DNA of 64,000 bases, taken from Streptomyces sp. XM4193 (GTDB taxonomy: Bacteria > Actinomycetota > Actinomycetes > Streptomycetales > Streptomycetaceae). A program made the translations under genes and the position numbers. Position 1 is the stretch's first letter; the number at the start of each line of letters is the position of its first letter. The notes below the pieces were generated by a model, which made no database searches, was not told the DNA's origin, and worked only from the letters and a program-made list of their open reading frames with translations. The stretch is from contig NZ_JALLGK010000001.1 in NCBI RefSeq assembly GCF_023072595.1, positions 1,426,001-1,490,000 on the forward strand, read 5' to 3'. Below are positions 18,957-29,445 of the stretch, piece by piece.

Positions 18957-19044
18957 GCACACCGACCAGCGCACACCGACCAGCGCACACCGACCACCGC
19001 CCCGTCGCGCACCGACCACCGGCACACCGACCACCGGCACACCG
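18957..19044. repeat. Tandem array of a GCACACCGACCAxC unit
   Basis: Units of 14-15 bp at 18957, 18971, 18985, 19007, 19021 and a partial one at 19036, diverging at one or two bases. Intergenic, just 3' of the sdh terminator. Confidence 0.8.
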
Positions 19045-19070
19045 CGCGCCCGCCCCCCGAACCGCCTCGG

Positions 19071-19139
19071 CCGCGCCCGAACACACCGACGGCCCCCCGC
19101 GCCGGAGCTGCGGGGGGCCGTCGGTGTGTTCGGGCGCGG
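19071..19139. terminator. 30-bp perfect stem terminator of sdhCDAB
   Basis: The left arm 19071-19100 is the exact reverse complement of the right arm 19110-19139, with a 9-nt loop. It begins 5 bp after the sdhB stop and has no T-tract, as usual for actinobacterial terminators. Confidence 0.9.
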
Positions 19140-19144
19140 GAGGC

Positions 19145-19914
19145 TCAGAAGCGGCGCGTGATGAGCGCCCGCTTCACCTCCTGGATCGCCTTGGTGACCT
19201 CGATGCCGCGGGGGCATGCGTCCGTGCAGTTGAACGTGGTGCGGCAACGCCACACGCCGTCACGGTCGTTGAGGATCTCCAGCCGCTGCTCCCCGGCCTC
19301 GTCGCGCGAGTCGAAGATGAAGCGGTGGGCGTTGACGATGGCCGCCGGGCCGAAGTACTGCCCGTCGTTCCAGAACACCGGGCAGGAGCTGGTGCACGCG
19401 GCGCACAGGATGCACTTGGTGGTGTCGTCGAACCGCTCGCGGTCCTCGGCGCTCTGCAGTCGCTCACGGGTCGGCTCGTTGCCGTTGGTGACCAGGAACG
19501 GCATGACGTCGCGGTACGCCTGGAAGAACGGCTCCATGTCGACCACGAGGTCCTTGAGGACGGTGAGGCCCTTGATGGCCTCCACGGTGATCGGCTTCTC
19601 CGGATTGATGTCCTTGATCAGCGTCTTGCACGCCAGCCGGTTGCGGCCGTTGATCCGCATCGCGTCCGAGCCGCAGATGCCGTGGGCGCAGGAGCGACGG
19701 AACGTCAGCGTTCCGTCCTCTTCCCACTTGATCTTGTGCAGGGCGTCCAGCACCCGCTCCTTGGGATCGATCTCGATGGTGAAATCTTCCCAGTACGCCT
19801 CCTCCAGCTCCTCCGGGTTGAAGCGCCGGAGGCGGAAGGTGACGGTGATGTACGGGGTGGCGTCCTCGGACCGGGCGGGTCCGTCGCTCTTCTTCTCCAG
19901 GGTGGGAGTGCTCA

Positions 19915-19915
<1 letters not shown>
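19145..19915 (-). CDS. sdhB: Succinate dehydrogenase iron-sulfur subunit
   Basis: 256 residues. The ATG shares its A with the sdhA stop (TGATG). Cluster ligands are all present: [2Fe-2S] 'CAHGICGSDAM' plus a later Cys ('LACKTL'); [4Fe-4S] 'CILCAACTSSCP'; [3Fe-4S] 'CRTTFNCTDACP'. It passes electrons from SdhA flavin to the membrane quinone site in complex II of the TCA cycle and respiration. Last gene of sdhCDAB. Confidence 0.98.
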
Positions 19916-21669
<1,754 letters not shown>

Positions 21670-21689
21670 GAGCTCAGGTACCTCAGCCC

Positions 21690-22142
21690 TCAGATGTTCG
21701 GGTCGAAGGTGAAGATCACCAGCGTCCCCAGCAGGACGGTGAACACCGTCGCGGTGTACAGCAGCATCTTCAGCCAGAAACGGGTGTTGTCCCGCTCCGC
21801 GTAGTCGTTGATGATCGTGCGCAGGCCGTTCGCGCCGTGCAGCATCGCCAGCCACAGCATGACCAGGTCCCACGTCATCCAGAACGGCGAGGCCCAACGG
21901 CCCGCCACGAACGCGAAGCTGACCTTCGTCACACCGCCGTCGAGCACCAGCTGGATCAGCAGGTGGCCGATGACGAGAACCACCAGCACGATGCCGGACA
22001 GCCGCATGAACAGCCAGCCGTACAGCTCGAAGTTGGTGCGCGTCGCCTTGGGCGTCTTGGCGGTACGGGCGCGCGGGGGCTCGATGAGCGGCGCGGGGTT
22101 GTCCACCGAGGGCTCCGTCGGAGCGGTCGAGTCAACGGACAT
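21690..22142 (-). CDS. sdhD: Succinate dehydrogenase membrane anchor subunit
   Basis: 150 residues. A 35-residue polar leader is followed by three hydrophobic helices (about 45-68, 82-106, 122-145). The heme/quinone-site pattern '[15 protein letters not shown]' is visible between helices 2 and 3. Anchors SdhAB and takes part in quinone reduction. Starts 6 bp after sdhC. Confidence 0.95.
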   Translation of the reverse strand: MSVDSTAPTEPSVDNPAPLIEPPRARTAKTPKATRTNFELYGWLFMRLSGIVLVVLVIGHLLIQLVLDGGVTKVSFAFVAGRWASPFWMTWDLVMLWLAMLHGANGLRTIINDYAERDNTRFWLKMLLYTATVFTVLLGTLVIFTFDPNI

Positions 22143-22148
22143 CAGTCA

Positions 22149-22529
22149 TCAGCTCCCGAACACTTCGTAGAAGCCGTGCGAGAGGATGGGCCAGAAAGCG
22201 CCCGCCATCAGCACGGCCCAGACGCCCAGCACGGTGTAGAGCATCTGCTTCTGGTACTTGGCGCCCTTCGACCAGAAGTCCACCGCCACGACCCGCAGGC
22301 CGTTGAGCGCGTGGAAGAGAACGGCGGCAACGAGGCCGTACTCCATCAAGCCAACAAGTGGCGTCTTGTACACCGCGATCGTCTCGTCGTAGGCCTCGGG
22401 CGAGACCCGGACGAGGGCGGTGTCGAGAACATGCACGAGCAGGAAGAAGAAAATGAGGACGCCGGTGACTCGATGAGCCACCCAGGACCACATGCCTTCC
22501 CGGCCGCGGTACAGCGTTCCAGCCGGCAC
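22149..22529 (-). CDS. sdhC: Succinate dehydrogenase cytochrome b556 subunit
   Basis: 126 residues from GTG 22529, preceded by GGAGGG. It begins with the SdhC signature 'LYRGREGMWSWVAHRVTGV' and has three membrane helices; His in 'FHALNGLRVVAVDF' and in the first helix are the likely heme b ligands. First gene of the operon; its promoter must lie in 22530-22664. Confidence 0.95.
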   Translation of the reverse strand: MPAGTLYRGREGMWSWVAHRVTGVLIFFFLLVHVLDTALVRVSPEAYDETIAVYKTPLVGLMEYGLVAAVLFHALNGLRVVAVDFWSKGAKYQKQMLYTVLGVWAVLMAGAFWPILSHGFYEVFGS

Positions 22530-22664
22530 GGAAAACCCTCCGGAAACGGGGATCGGGGCCTGCCGGCTTCAGTGTCGGTCGGGCCCGGCCGGGTACGGTC
22601 CACCGGCCGGTCGCCATGGTAGCGACGGGTTGTCGGCTACTTGACGTCGGGGGCGCCGATGTGA

Positions 22665-23207
22665 TCAATCAGGCACGGAAGGACTACCGACAGTGACATC
22701 CCGTACGACCAGCCGCAGCAGCCGGCCGCGGGCGAGGCGCCGCAGCTCGTCGGCGGTGGCGGCGCGCTCCTCGTCCTGCGTGGCGTAGAGCCTGCGGCCG
22801 AGCGCGGCGAGCATCCCGTCCAGCCGCTCGGCGGGCGGGAGTTCGTCCAGGCAGATCACGAAGGCGTGGCCGAACTCGCTCTCGTACTTCGCCAGCGCGG
22901 CGCGCAGCGCGGTGTGCGCCGCGAGGACGCCGGGCCGGTCGGTCGGGGCGAGCAGGTGCTCGGGGCCTCCGTTGGCCGCCTCGCCGGCCAGCGCCTCGCC
23001 GATGTCCTCGGCGGACAGGTCGTAGCTCGCCTCGTCGGCCGCGGCGAGCAGCGACTGGGTGTCCGGGTACGGCCGGTGGGCGGCCAGGCGCGACGCCCAG
23101 CGCCTGCTGCCGCAGCAGCGCAGCAGCTCGGTGCGGGCCGCCTGCTCGGTGGCGCGGTTGAGCCGGTCGAGGGGCCTGGGCGGGGTGCCTCGCTGGGACG
23201 GGAGCAT
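22665..23207 (-). CDS. OHCU decarboxylase (uric acid degradation)
   Basis: 180 residues. The chain matches 2-oxo-4-hydroxy-4-carboxy-5-ureidoimidazoline decarboxylase: N-terminal 'LLRCCGSRRWASRL' segment, conserved 'ANGGPEHLL' region, and 'KYESEFGHAFVICLDE' with the His/Glu of the active site. It makes S-allantoin in ureide catabolism. Urate oxidase and HIU hydrolase genes are not in the window. Located just upstream of sdhC on the same strand, with 135 bp between, so probably unlinked functionally. Confidence 0.88.
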   Translation of the reverse strand: MLPSQRGTPPRPLDRLNRATEQAARTELLRCCGSRRWASRLAAHRPYPDTQSLLAAADEASYDLSAEDIGEALAGEAANGGPEHLLAPTDRPGVLAAHTALRAALAKYESEFGHAFVICLDELPPAERLDGMLAALGRRLYATQDEERAATADELRRLARGRLLRLVVRDVTVGSPSVPD

Positions 23208-23519
23208 GGACTCCTACTGGCGTGGGACGGGTGCGTGGGACAGGGGACCGGTGTGCGAACCGGGGCGAGGGGACGCCCTGGGTCGGGGAGCGCCGGTCAC
23301 GGTAGCGGCGCGAGGGTCCGAATTGGCCCGCAGCGCCGGGCTGTTCACTCGTACGGGTCGCAGACGATTCCCGGGTTGACGCGGCCCGTGGTGGCGCCGG
23401 GACCGGTGCGCGCGGCCCGCTGGTCCGGCGGGCCGCCCGGGCGGACGCGCGGTCGGTGCGGGCGAAGACCTATCACCCCACACCGGGCCGAGCCGTCATA
23501 CCGGGCTTAGCGTGACTCT
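23208..23519. other. 312-bp divergent intergenic region
   Basis: Lies between the OHCU decarboxylase and hexosaminidase starts and must hold both promoters. No repeat, hairpin or small gene was recognised. Confidence 0.5.
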
Positions 23520-25154
23520 ATGGGTTCCACGAGGGGCAAGAGGGCAGCTCTGGGCGTGATAGCCGTCACCGTCGCGAGTGCGGCGGCCGTCACCGCCACC
23601 CAGCTCGGCTGCACCGGCGGCGAGGGTGATCGGAGCGGCAGCGGCGAGGGCGGATCGACCGGGGAAGAGACCGGTGGGGAGTCCGCCGACGGCCCGCGGG
23701 ACGCCGCCACCCATCCGCCGGGCGCACGGCCGCGGGTGATCCCGGCCGTGCGCGACTGGGAGGCCGCCCGGGGCCCGGGATGGAAGCCCGGCCCGGACAC
23801 CCGGGTCGTCGCGGAGTCCGGCAGTGCGGTCGAGGACGAGGCGCGCAGGCTCGCCCGCGAGCTGCGCGTCGACTACGCGGACTCGGGGGCGGGTGCGGGC
23901 GATGTGGAACTCGCCCTCGACTCCGACGTGGCCGGCGGCCGGGAGGCGTACGAGCTCACCACCGCCGACGGTCGAGTGCGGATATCCGGCAGCGCCGACG
24001 CCGGCGTCTTCTACGGCACCCGCACTCTGGTCCAGTCGCTGCGCGAGCGCGATGCGATGCCCGAGGGCACGGTGCGGGACCGGCCGGACCGCCCCCAGCG
24101 CGGCCTGATGGTCGACACCGCTCGCAAGCACTTCTCCGCGGACTGGCTCGCCGACCGCCTGCGCGAGATGGGCGATCTCAAACTCAACCAGCTCCAGCTG
24201 CACTTCTCCGACGACCAGGGCTTCCGCATCGAGAGCGAGACCAGTCCCGGGAGCGTCTCGGAGCAGCACCTCACCAAGAACCAGGTGCGGGAACTGGTGC
24301 GGCTGGCGCGGTCGCTGCACATCACGGTCGTGCCGGAGATCGACTCGCCCGGCCACCTCGGCGCGCTCCTGGCCGAGCATCCCGAACTCGCCCTGCGCAA
24401 CGGCTCGGGTGAGCTGGTGGAGGGCGCGATCGACATCGGAAAACCGGCGGCGGGCAGGCTCGTCGACGAGCTGCTGGAGGAGTACGCCGAGCTCTTCCCG
24501 GGCGCGTACTGGCATCTGGGCGGCGACGAGTACCGCCCGCTGACCGCCGAGGACCCGGAGGCCAACCATCCGCGGCTGCACCGCATCGCGCAGCGCAGGT
24601 TCGGCGAGAGGGCGACCGTCCGGGATCTGGCGACGGCCTGGCTCAACGACCGGGCGAAGACGGTGCGCAAGCTCGGGTACACGCCGCAGGTGTGGAACGA
24701 CGGGATGCACGCCGGCGGGGAGGTGCGCCCCTCCAAGCGCCGGGAGGTCACCTACTGGACGGGCAAGGAGATCGGCGCCCGGCCACCGGGGGAGTACCTG
24801 GCGGAGGGCTGGAAGTTGATCAACCTCAATGATGAGTACCTCTACTACGTTCTCGGTGAGCCGCAGCAGTTCACCTATCCGACCGGCGAGCGTATTTACC
24901 GCGAGTGGACCCCGGCCGTGCTGCGAGGCTCCCGCGCCGAGCCGGCGGGAAGCACGACGCCCTCCCGGGTGCCGGGCGCGCGGCTGGCGGTCTGGTGCGA
25001 CCTCGCGGACGCGCAGTCGGCGCAGGAGGTCGCGGCGGGGATCAGGATGCCGCTGGCGGCGCTGGCGCAGAAGGTGTGGGATCCGCGCGAACCGAAGGCG
25101 TCCTGGCGGGAGTTCCGTGAGCTCGCCGACGAGGTGGACCGCGGCCGGGGCTGA
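23520..25154 (+). CDS. Exported GH20 beta-N-acetylhexosaminidase
   Basis: 544 residues from ATG 23520; no clear Shine-Dalgarno is present, and a GTG 8 nt upstream is out of frame. The N-terminus has a hydrophobic segment ending in 'TQLGC', a possible but non-canonical lipobox, then a Gly/Ser-rich linker to about residue 65. A GH20b-like domain precedes the catalytic barrel ('RGLMVDTARKHFSADWL', 'QLHFSDDQGFRIES', 'VPEIDSPGHLGALL'). The catalytic Asp-Glu pair is D336-E337 in 'HLGGDEYRP'. It should release GlcNAc from chitin or cell-wall fragments outside the membrane. Confidence 0.93.
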   Translation: MGSTRGKRAALGVIAVTVASAAAVTATQLGCTGGEGDRSGSGEGGSTGEETGGESADGPRDAATHPPGARPRVIPAVRDWEAARGPGWKPGPDTRVVAESGSAVEDEARRLARELRVDYADSGAGAGDVELALDSDVAGGREAYELTTADGRVRISGSADAGVFYGTRTLVQSLRERDAMPEGTVRDRPDRPQRGLMVDTARKHFSADWLADRLREMGDLKLNQLQLHFSDDQGFRIESETSPGSVSEQHLTKNQVRELVRLARSLHITVVPEIDSPGHLGALLAEHPELALRNGSGELVEGAIDIGKPAAGRLVDELLEEYAELFPGAYWHLGGDEYRPLTAEDPEANHPRLHRIAQRRFGERATVRDLATAWLNDRAKTVRKLGYTPQVWNDGMHAGGEVRPSKRREVTYWTGKEIGARPPGEYLAEGWKLINLNDEYLYYVLGEPQQFTYPTGERIYREWTPAVLRGSRAEPAGSTTPSRVPGARLAVWCDLADAQSAQEVAAGIRMPLAALAQKVWDPREPKASWREFRELADEVDRGRG

Positions 25155-25571
25155 AGTCCCAGGTGGGCGGCTGCGGTTGGGGTGCCCGGCGGCCGGCGGC
25201 GGCACGGCCGGTGTGCGGCGGCGAGGGCGCGCGGGGCGTACGGCGGGGGCGCCCGGAGCGGGACGTGAAGACGGCCGAGGTCGCCACCCCCCACAGGAGA
25301 GACCCCGGCCGTCGTCGAGTACGGGCTGCGCAGGCAGGCCCGTACTTCCTACTGCGCCAGGGCTCCACAATGTGTTACTCGGTAGCTACCCTCGCCAGCG
25401 TAAGCACACCTGCACGTACATCTGCAAGTACATCCCCGGTCGGAGAGCATGGACGAAGGGGCCTCACAGGCCGTACCGTGCTGGACGCATCGATAGATTG
25501 TCGAAGCTTGAACTAGGCGCCGGGCAGCGGAGCCCGGGGACCGACAGGACCTCACACCCAGGGCAGGAACC
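25155..25571. other. 417-bp intergenic region
   Basis: Holds a hairpin after the hexosaminidase gene and the control region of the sigma-factor gene. An AT-richer part (25370-25515) contains TGTGTTACTCGGTAGC and a near-repeat CTGCACGTACAT/CTGCAAGTACAT (25410-25435), possible operator or promoter elements. No gene seen. Confidence 0.5.
25271..25312 (+). terminator. Hairpin after the hexosaminidase gene
   Basis: ACGGCCGAGGT (25271-25281) pairs with ACCCCGGCCGT (25302-25312) with one mismatch; 20-nt loop. Placed 117 bp after the stop. Confidence 0.5.
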
Positions 25572-26219
25572 GTGCAGGGGGACGACGCGGAACTGACCGC
25601 CGCCGTACGCGCGGCGCAGGAGGGCGACGAAGCCGCCTTCCGGGGCGTATATCGCGCTGTGCACCCGCGGCTGCTCGGGTATGTCAGGACGCTGGTCCAG
25701 GACGCCGACGCGGAGGACGTGGCCTCCGAGGCGTGGTTCCAGATCGCCCGCGACCTCCACCGTTTCTCCGGCGACGCCGACCGGTTCCGCGGCTGGGCGG
25801 CGCGGATCGCCCGCAACCGCGCGCTGGACCACCTCCGGGCCCGCGGTCGGCGACCGGTCAGCGGCGGTGACGAGAGCGAACTGACCACGATGCCCGACGG
25901 CGCCGACACCGCCGACGAGGCACTGGAGGCGCTGGGCACCGGCCGCACGATGGAGCTCATCTCCCGGTTGCCCAGGGACCAGGCCGAGGCCGTGGTGCTG
26001 CGCGTGGTGGTGGGGCTCGACGCCAAGAGCGCGGCCGAGGTTCTCGGCAAGCGGCCCGGTGCGGTGCGCACCGCCGCCCACCGCGGACTGCGCAGGCTGG
26101 CCGAGCTGTTGGAGGGCGACGGGGAGCCCGCGGCGATGGACGGAACAATTCCAGATCAGCGCTGGAACCAGGCCCTCGGTGTGACGCCAAGGCCCGCGCG
26201 GACGCTGAGGGGTACGTGA
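25572..26219 (+). CDS. ECF-type RNA polymerase sigma factor
   Basis: 215 residues from GTG 25572. Sigma region 2: 'EAAFRGVYRAVHPRLLGYVR', 'AEDVASEAWFQIARDL', 'FRGWAARIARNRALDHLR'. Region 4: 'LISRLPRDQAEAVVLRVV' and 'KSAAEVLGKRPGAVRTAAHR', followed by a 40-residue tail. It lacks region 3, typical of extracytoplasmic-function sigma factors. Its stop overlaps the next gene by 4 nt (GTGA), so it is co-translated with a membrane protein that is the likely anti-sigma partner. The regulon is unknown. Confidence 0.92.
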   Translation: MQGDDAELTAAVRAAQEGDEAAFRGVYRAVHPRLLGYVRTLVQDADAEDVASEAWFQIARDLHRFSGDADRFRGWAARIARNRALDHLRARGRRPVSGGDESELTTMPDGADTADEALEALGTGRTMELISRLPRDQAEAVVLRVVVGLDAKSAAEVLGKRPGAVRTAAHRGLRRLAELLEGDGEPAAMDGTIPDQRWNQALGVTPRPARTLRGT

Positions 26220-27463
26220 GGGCTGAGGATCGATTCGGTTGGTTGGACGACGAGGCCGCGGAGAATTTGCTGCGCGGCTCCGCTGCCGACGGCGCTTCCT
26301 CCTGCCCTTCTCCGACTGCCCAGGAGCTGGCCGGCGTGCTGGACGGGCTGGCCGAGAGCCATCGTTCCGCCGAGCGCTCGGGAGAGCTGCCCGGTGAGGC
26401 CGAGGCGCTCGCCGCGTTCCGCACCGCGCGTACCGCGCGGGCTCGCGACTGTCGGGGCGGACGGGCGGGTGCGCGCTCCAGACGTGGCAGGTACATGACC
26501 CGGGTCTCGGGTACGCCGCTGCACGTCGGCTTCGCGATGACCATCGCGGGCTTCGCGCTCGGCGGCGTCGCGGTGGCCGCCAGCAACGGCGTACTGCCCG
26601 CCCCCTTCGGCGGCGGCGGCGAGGACCCCGGCGCCTCCGGCGGCAGACCCCCCGCGGTCGAACCGCTGGAGAGCGAGAGCCCCTATCTCGACAACTCCAG
26701 CGGCGGCAGCTCCGACCGTCCCAACGAGCGGCTGCCCGGCTGGGGTTCGCCCTCGGAGCGCGGCGACGGCGAGCGGGTCGGCGGCAGCCACCGGGACATC
26801 GCCGGCGCCCTTCGCGGCAACGGCGACCACCAGGGCGGCGGCACCCCCTCGCAGAGCGGCCCGCCCGCCGAGGACAGCCCGAGCACCTGGCCGCACCGGC
26901 CCGATCCGGACGGCGGCAGTCAGTCGCCCGAGCCCGACAACTGGCCGCCCACACCGCCCAGTACCAAGCCCGGTGCCCCCGACCCCACGGTGGTCGTCGC
27001 GCTCTGCAAGGCGTACGAGGGCGACAGGATCGAGCACCGCAAGCGCTGGGAGCTGGAGCAGGTCGCCGGCGGCCCGGAGCAGGTCGAGAGCTACTGCGAG
27101 GAGTACGGCGACGTCGGCGGTGGCGGCGGTGGCACCGAGGGCGGTGACAGCGGCAACGGCGGCATCGGCATTCCCGAGCAGCCGGACGGGCCCGGCACTC
27201 CGACGACACCGGGCGAGCCCGGCGACGGCTCGGGCGGCGGCGCAGGAGGCGCGGGCGGCCCGGGTGGCGACGCGGGCGGCTCGGGAGGTGGCGGCGCGAC
27301 CGGAGGCACCACCGGTGGAGGCACCGGAGGCGGTACGAGCAGCGGCGGCACGACCGGCGGTTCGGGCGGCGGCAGCGGTACGGGCGGAAACGGAGACGGG
27401 GCGTCGAGCGCGGGCACCGACCCGGGCACGGACCCGGCGGAGGACGGTGGTGGCGACGCCTGA
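26216..27463 (+). CDS. Putative anti-sigma membrane protein with long Gly-rich exterior
   Basis: 415 residues, start coupled to the sigma-factor stop. Residues 1-100 are cytoplasmic and helical (no HxxxCxxC zinc motif). One membrane helix lies near residues 102-125 ('FAMTIAGFALGGVAVAAS'). Beyond it about 290 residues are low-complexity Gly/Ser/Pro/Asp, broken by one ordered island at about 250-300 ('VVALCKAYEGDRIEHRKRW', then 'VESYCEEYGD') with two Cys. Position and topology suggest an anti-sigma factor whose exterior senses the envelope; this is inference since no anti-sigma domain was recognised. Confidence 0.65.
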   Translation: MRAEDRFGWLDDEAAENLLRGSAADGASSCPSPTAQELAGVLDGLAESHRSAERSGELPGEAEALAAFRTARTARARDCRGGRAGARSRRGRYMTRVSGTPLHVGFAMTIAGFALGGVAVAASNGVLPAPFGGGGEDPGASGGRPPAVEPLESESPYLDNSSGGSSDRPNERLPGWGSPSERGDGERVGGSHRDIAGALRGNGDHQGGGTPSQSGPPAEDSPSTWPHRPDPDGGSQSPEPDNWPPTPPSTKPGAPDPTVVVALCKAYEGDRIEHRKRWELEQVAGGPEQVESYCEEYGDVGGGGGGTEGGDSGNGGIGIPEQPDGPGTPTTPGEPGDGSGGGAGGAGGPGGDAGGSGGGGATGGTTGGGTGGGTSSGGTTGGSGGGSGTGGNGDGASSAGTDPGTDPAEDGGGDA

Positions 27464-28159
27464 CGTGCGTACGGCACCTGTGTGAACAGGTGTCGGCAAG
27501 TCTTCACCCCGTCGACCGTCCCGATGAGCCGGGCCCGTACGGGGAACCGCGCGCCGTCGGCCGTACCGGCCACGAGTCGCGAAGCACCGCGGCCCGTTCG
27601 TCGTGCGAGCGGAAATCGCGAGAGTCGGTAATCGCGAGAGTGTGACACTTTCCGGGTTCATGGCGCAGTATGGAGTGAGCCGACTGGTCATCGGCGAGCG
27701 CGCCACCCGAGGTTCCCCCCGTACCTACGGGTCCGCGCGATGGCGCGGGCGGGATATGTTCCCCCGATTCCGCCCGCGCCCCTTCTCTCCACCTCTTCCA
27801 CGCGGCTCGATCCGTGCGCTCTCCGCCGCGCTTCGCCCGCACATCGCCGCAGTTCAGCGCCGGTTGACGCGCTCTGCCGGCTCTCCGCGCAGCCCCGCCC
27901 CGAGCCCGTACGGGCTTCGTCGCGCCACCGATCCGGCAGCTCCGTCGCGCCGAGCCGGGCGGGCCCGACCTCTTCGTGCGCGGTTCGTGGTCCAACTCCG
28001 CCCGAGGGGCGGCCGGTTGAGATCCCTGCGCCCCTTGCCCGCTCCGTTTGCCCGCTCTGTCCGGAACGATGTCCGTACGGGCCGCCCGGCCGATGTTCTT
28101 ACGGGCCGCCCCGCCGCGCGCCGGACGCACGGGCAGGGGGCGGGAGGGGCGGTACGGGG
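27464..28159. other. 696-bp convergent intergenic region
   Basis: Starts with a small hairpin terminator. It then holds a direct repeat ATCGCGAGAGT (about 27614-27641) and a repeat TACGGGCCGCCC (28077 and 28099). Proline/arginine-rich open frames cross it but none shows a family motif, ribosome site or coding bias. No gene called. Confidence 0.5.
27475..27492 (+). terminator. Small hairpin with GTGA tetraloop
   Basis: CACCTGT and ACAGGTG form a 7-bp stem with a four-base loop, 12 bp after the anti-sigma-like gene. Confidence 0.55.
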
Positions 28160-29089
28160 TCAGCTGTAGACGATGACCTTGTCGCCGGCCTTCACCTGGG
28201 AGAAGACCTGGGCGATCTTCTTCTTCTCCCGCACGTTCACGCAGCCGTGGGACGCGCCGGAGTAGCCGGCAGCGGCGAAGTCGTCGGAGTAGTGCACCGC
28301 TTGGCCGCCGCTGAAGAACATCGCGTACGGCATCGGGGTGTCGTAGAGGGTCGAATGGTGGTCGCGGCTCTTGAAGTCGACCTTGAAGGTGCCTTCCCTG
28401 GTCGGCGTGTACTGCGAGCCGAAGCGCACGTCCATCGCGGCCCGCACCTCGCCGTCGACCATCCAGGCCAGGGTGCGGCTCTCCTTGCTGATGCACAGCA
28501 CCCGGCCGGAGGTGCAGCGCTTGTCCGGGTCGGCGAGCGGATAGCTGGTCTGGGGGTTGAGCTGCGCGGCGCTGGGGGCCTTGGTCTGCTTGCGCAGCGC
28601 CGCCCAGGTCCCGGCGTCGGTCGTACCGCTCTGCGCCAGGCCCGCCTTCTTCTGGAGCGCCTTGACGGAGGCGGTGGTCATGGTGCCGTAGTAGCCGGAG
28701 GGGTTGCGCTCGAAGAGGGCGAGCTGCTGGAGGCGGGCCTGTGCCTCGCGCACCTGCTTGCCCTCGCTGCCGTCCTTCAACAGCGGTGTGGGCAGGCCCG
28801 CGTTGGGGTCGTCCGGCTTCGGCTCCGGCTTGGGTTTCGGGTCGCCGGCGGGCTTCCGGTCGTCGGTGCCGGCGTCCTTGCCGTCCGCGCCGCCGCTGTC
28901 GGTGTTGTCGGCGCCGCCGGAGTTGCCGCCGGTCGCGCCGCCGCCCGAGGAGCCGGCCGAAGCGCCGCTGGTGCTCTGCCCGTTGGCGTCGGTCTCGATG
29001 TGTATCTCGTCGCACCCGACGGTCAGGGAGAGCGCGGCGACGGCGACCGCGCCGCACAGTGCGCGAAGTGCCCTGGTATCAGCCCTCAT
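28160..29089 (-). CDS. L,D-transpeptidase lipoprotein with peptidoglycan-binding domain
   Basis: 309 residues. Signal peptide with lipobox-like 'LSLTVGC' puts lipidated Cys at residue 26. A disordered Gly/Ser/Asp/Lys-Pro linker runs to about 100. A PG_binding_1 domain follows ('GSEGKQVREAQARLQQLALF', 'GYYGTMTTASVKALQKKAG'), then a YkuD domain ending in the catalytic 'HYSDDF...SGASHGCVNVR' pattern with active Cys. It cross-links peptidoglycan 3->3 or attaches proteins outside the membrane. Confidence 0.92.
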   Translation of the reverse strand: MRADTRALRALCGAVAVAALSLTVGCDEIHIETDANGQSTSGASAGSSGGGATGGNSGGADNTDSGGADGKDAGTDDRKPAGDPKPKPEPKPDDPNAGLPTPLLKDGSEGKQVREAQARLQQLALFERNPSGYYGTMTTASVKALQKKAGLAQSGTTDAGTWAALRKQTKAPSAAQLNPQTSYPLADPDKRCTSGRVLCISKESRTLAWMVDGEVRAAMDVRFGSQYTPTREGTFKVDFKSRDHHSTLYDTPMPYAMFFSGGQAVHYSDDFAAAGYSGASHGCVNVREKKKIAQVFSQVKAGDKVIVYS

Positions 29090-29445
29090 TGCCCGAAACC
29101 CCCTGGTGATTCACCTGTTCGTGCCTGTTGTGTGGCAGACGGCGCCCCGAGAGGAACAGTTCCCCGAATTCCGGCGGCGATACGCAGTCGTGACCGCCTT
29201 CTGGCGCGGAACCGCCGTCGGACGGCCGAGGGTGTGCCCCAACTCCATTCACGCGCACCCGAGTTGTGCGTCGCGCGTCCCGGTCGGCGACTTTCGGCGG
29301 CAGCCCGGACCGTCGAACCGTGTCCCGGCGACGGGCCTCGCCTGTGACGCACACCCGGATGACGCCGGGCCCCCGGACTCGTACGGTGGGCTCGTTGACC
29401 TACTAGTCAGTAAGAAGCTCCGGACGGGGCGGGGAGAGGCGGTGG
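29090..29445. other. 356-bp divergent intergenic region
   Basis: Between the L,D-transpeptidase and amidase starts. TTGACCTACTAGTCAGTAAGAAG (29394-29416) is the AT-richest part and the best candidate for the amidase promoter/operator; it holds the short dyad CTACTAG. No gene seen. Confidence 0.45.

Larger units (their letters stand above)
18712..19144. other. 433-bp intergenic region with direct repeats and the sdh terminator
   Basis: Contains the phospholipase promoter (right of 18712), an array of 14-15-bp direct repeats, and the 30-bp stem terminator of sdhB. No coding region seen. Confidence 0.6.

Noticed and set aside
27745..28150. Pro/Arg/Ser-rich open frame in the gap before the L,D-transpeptidase
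   Set aside because: No ribosome site, no motif, and it continues antisense into the transpeptidase gene.
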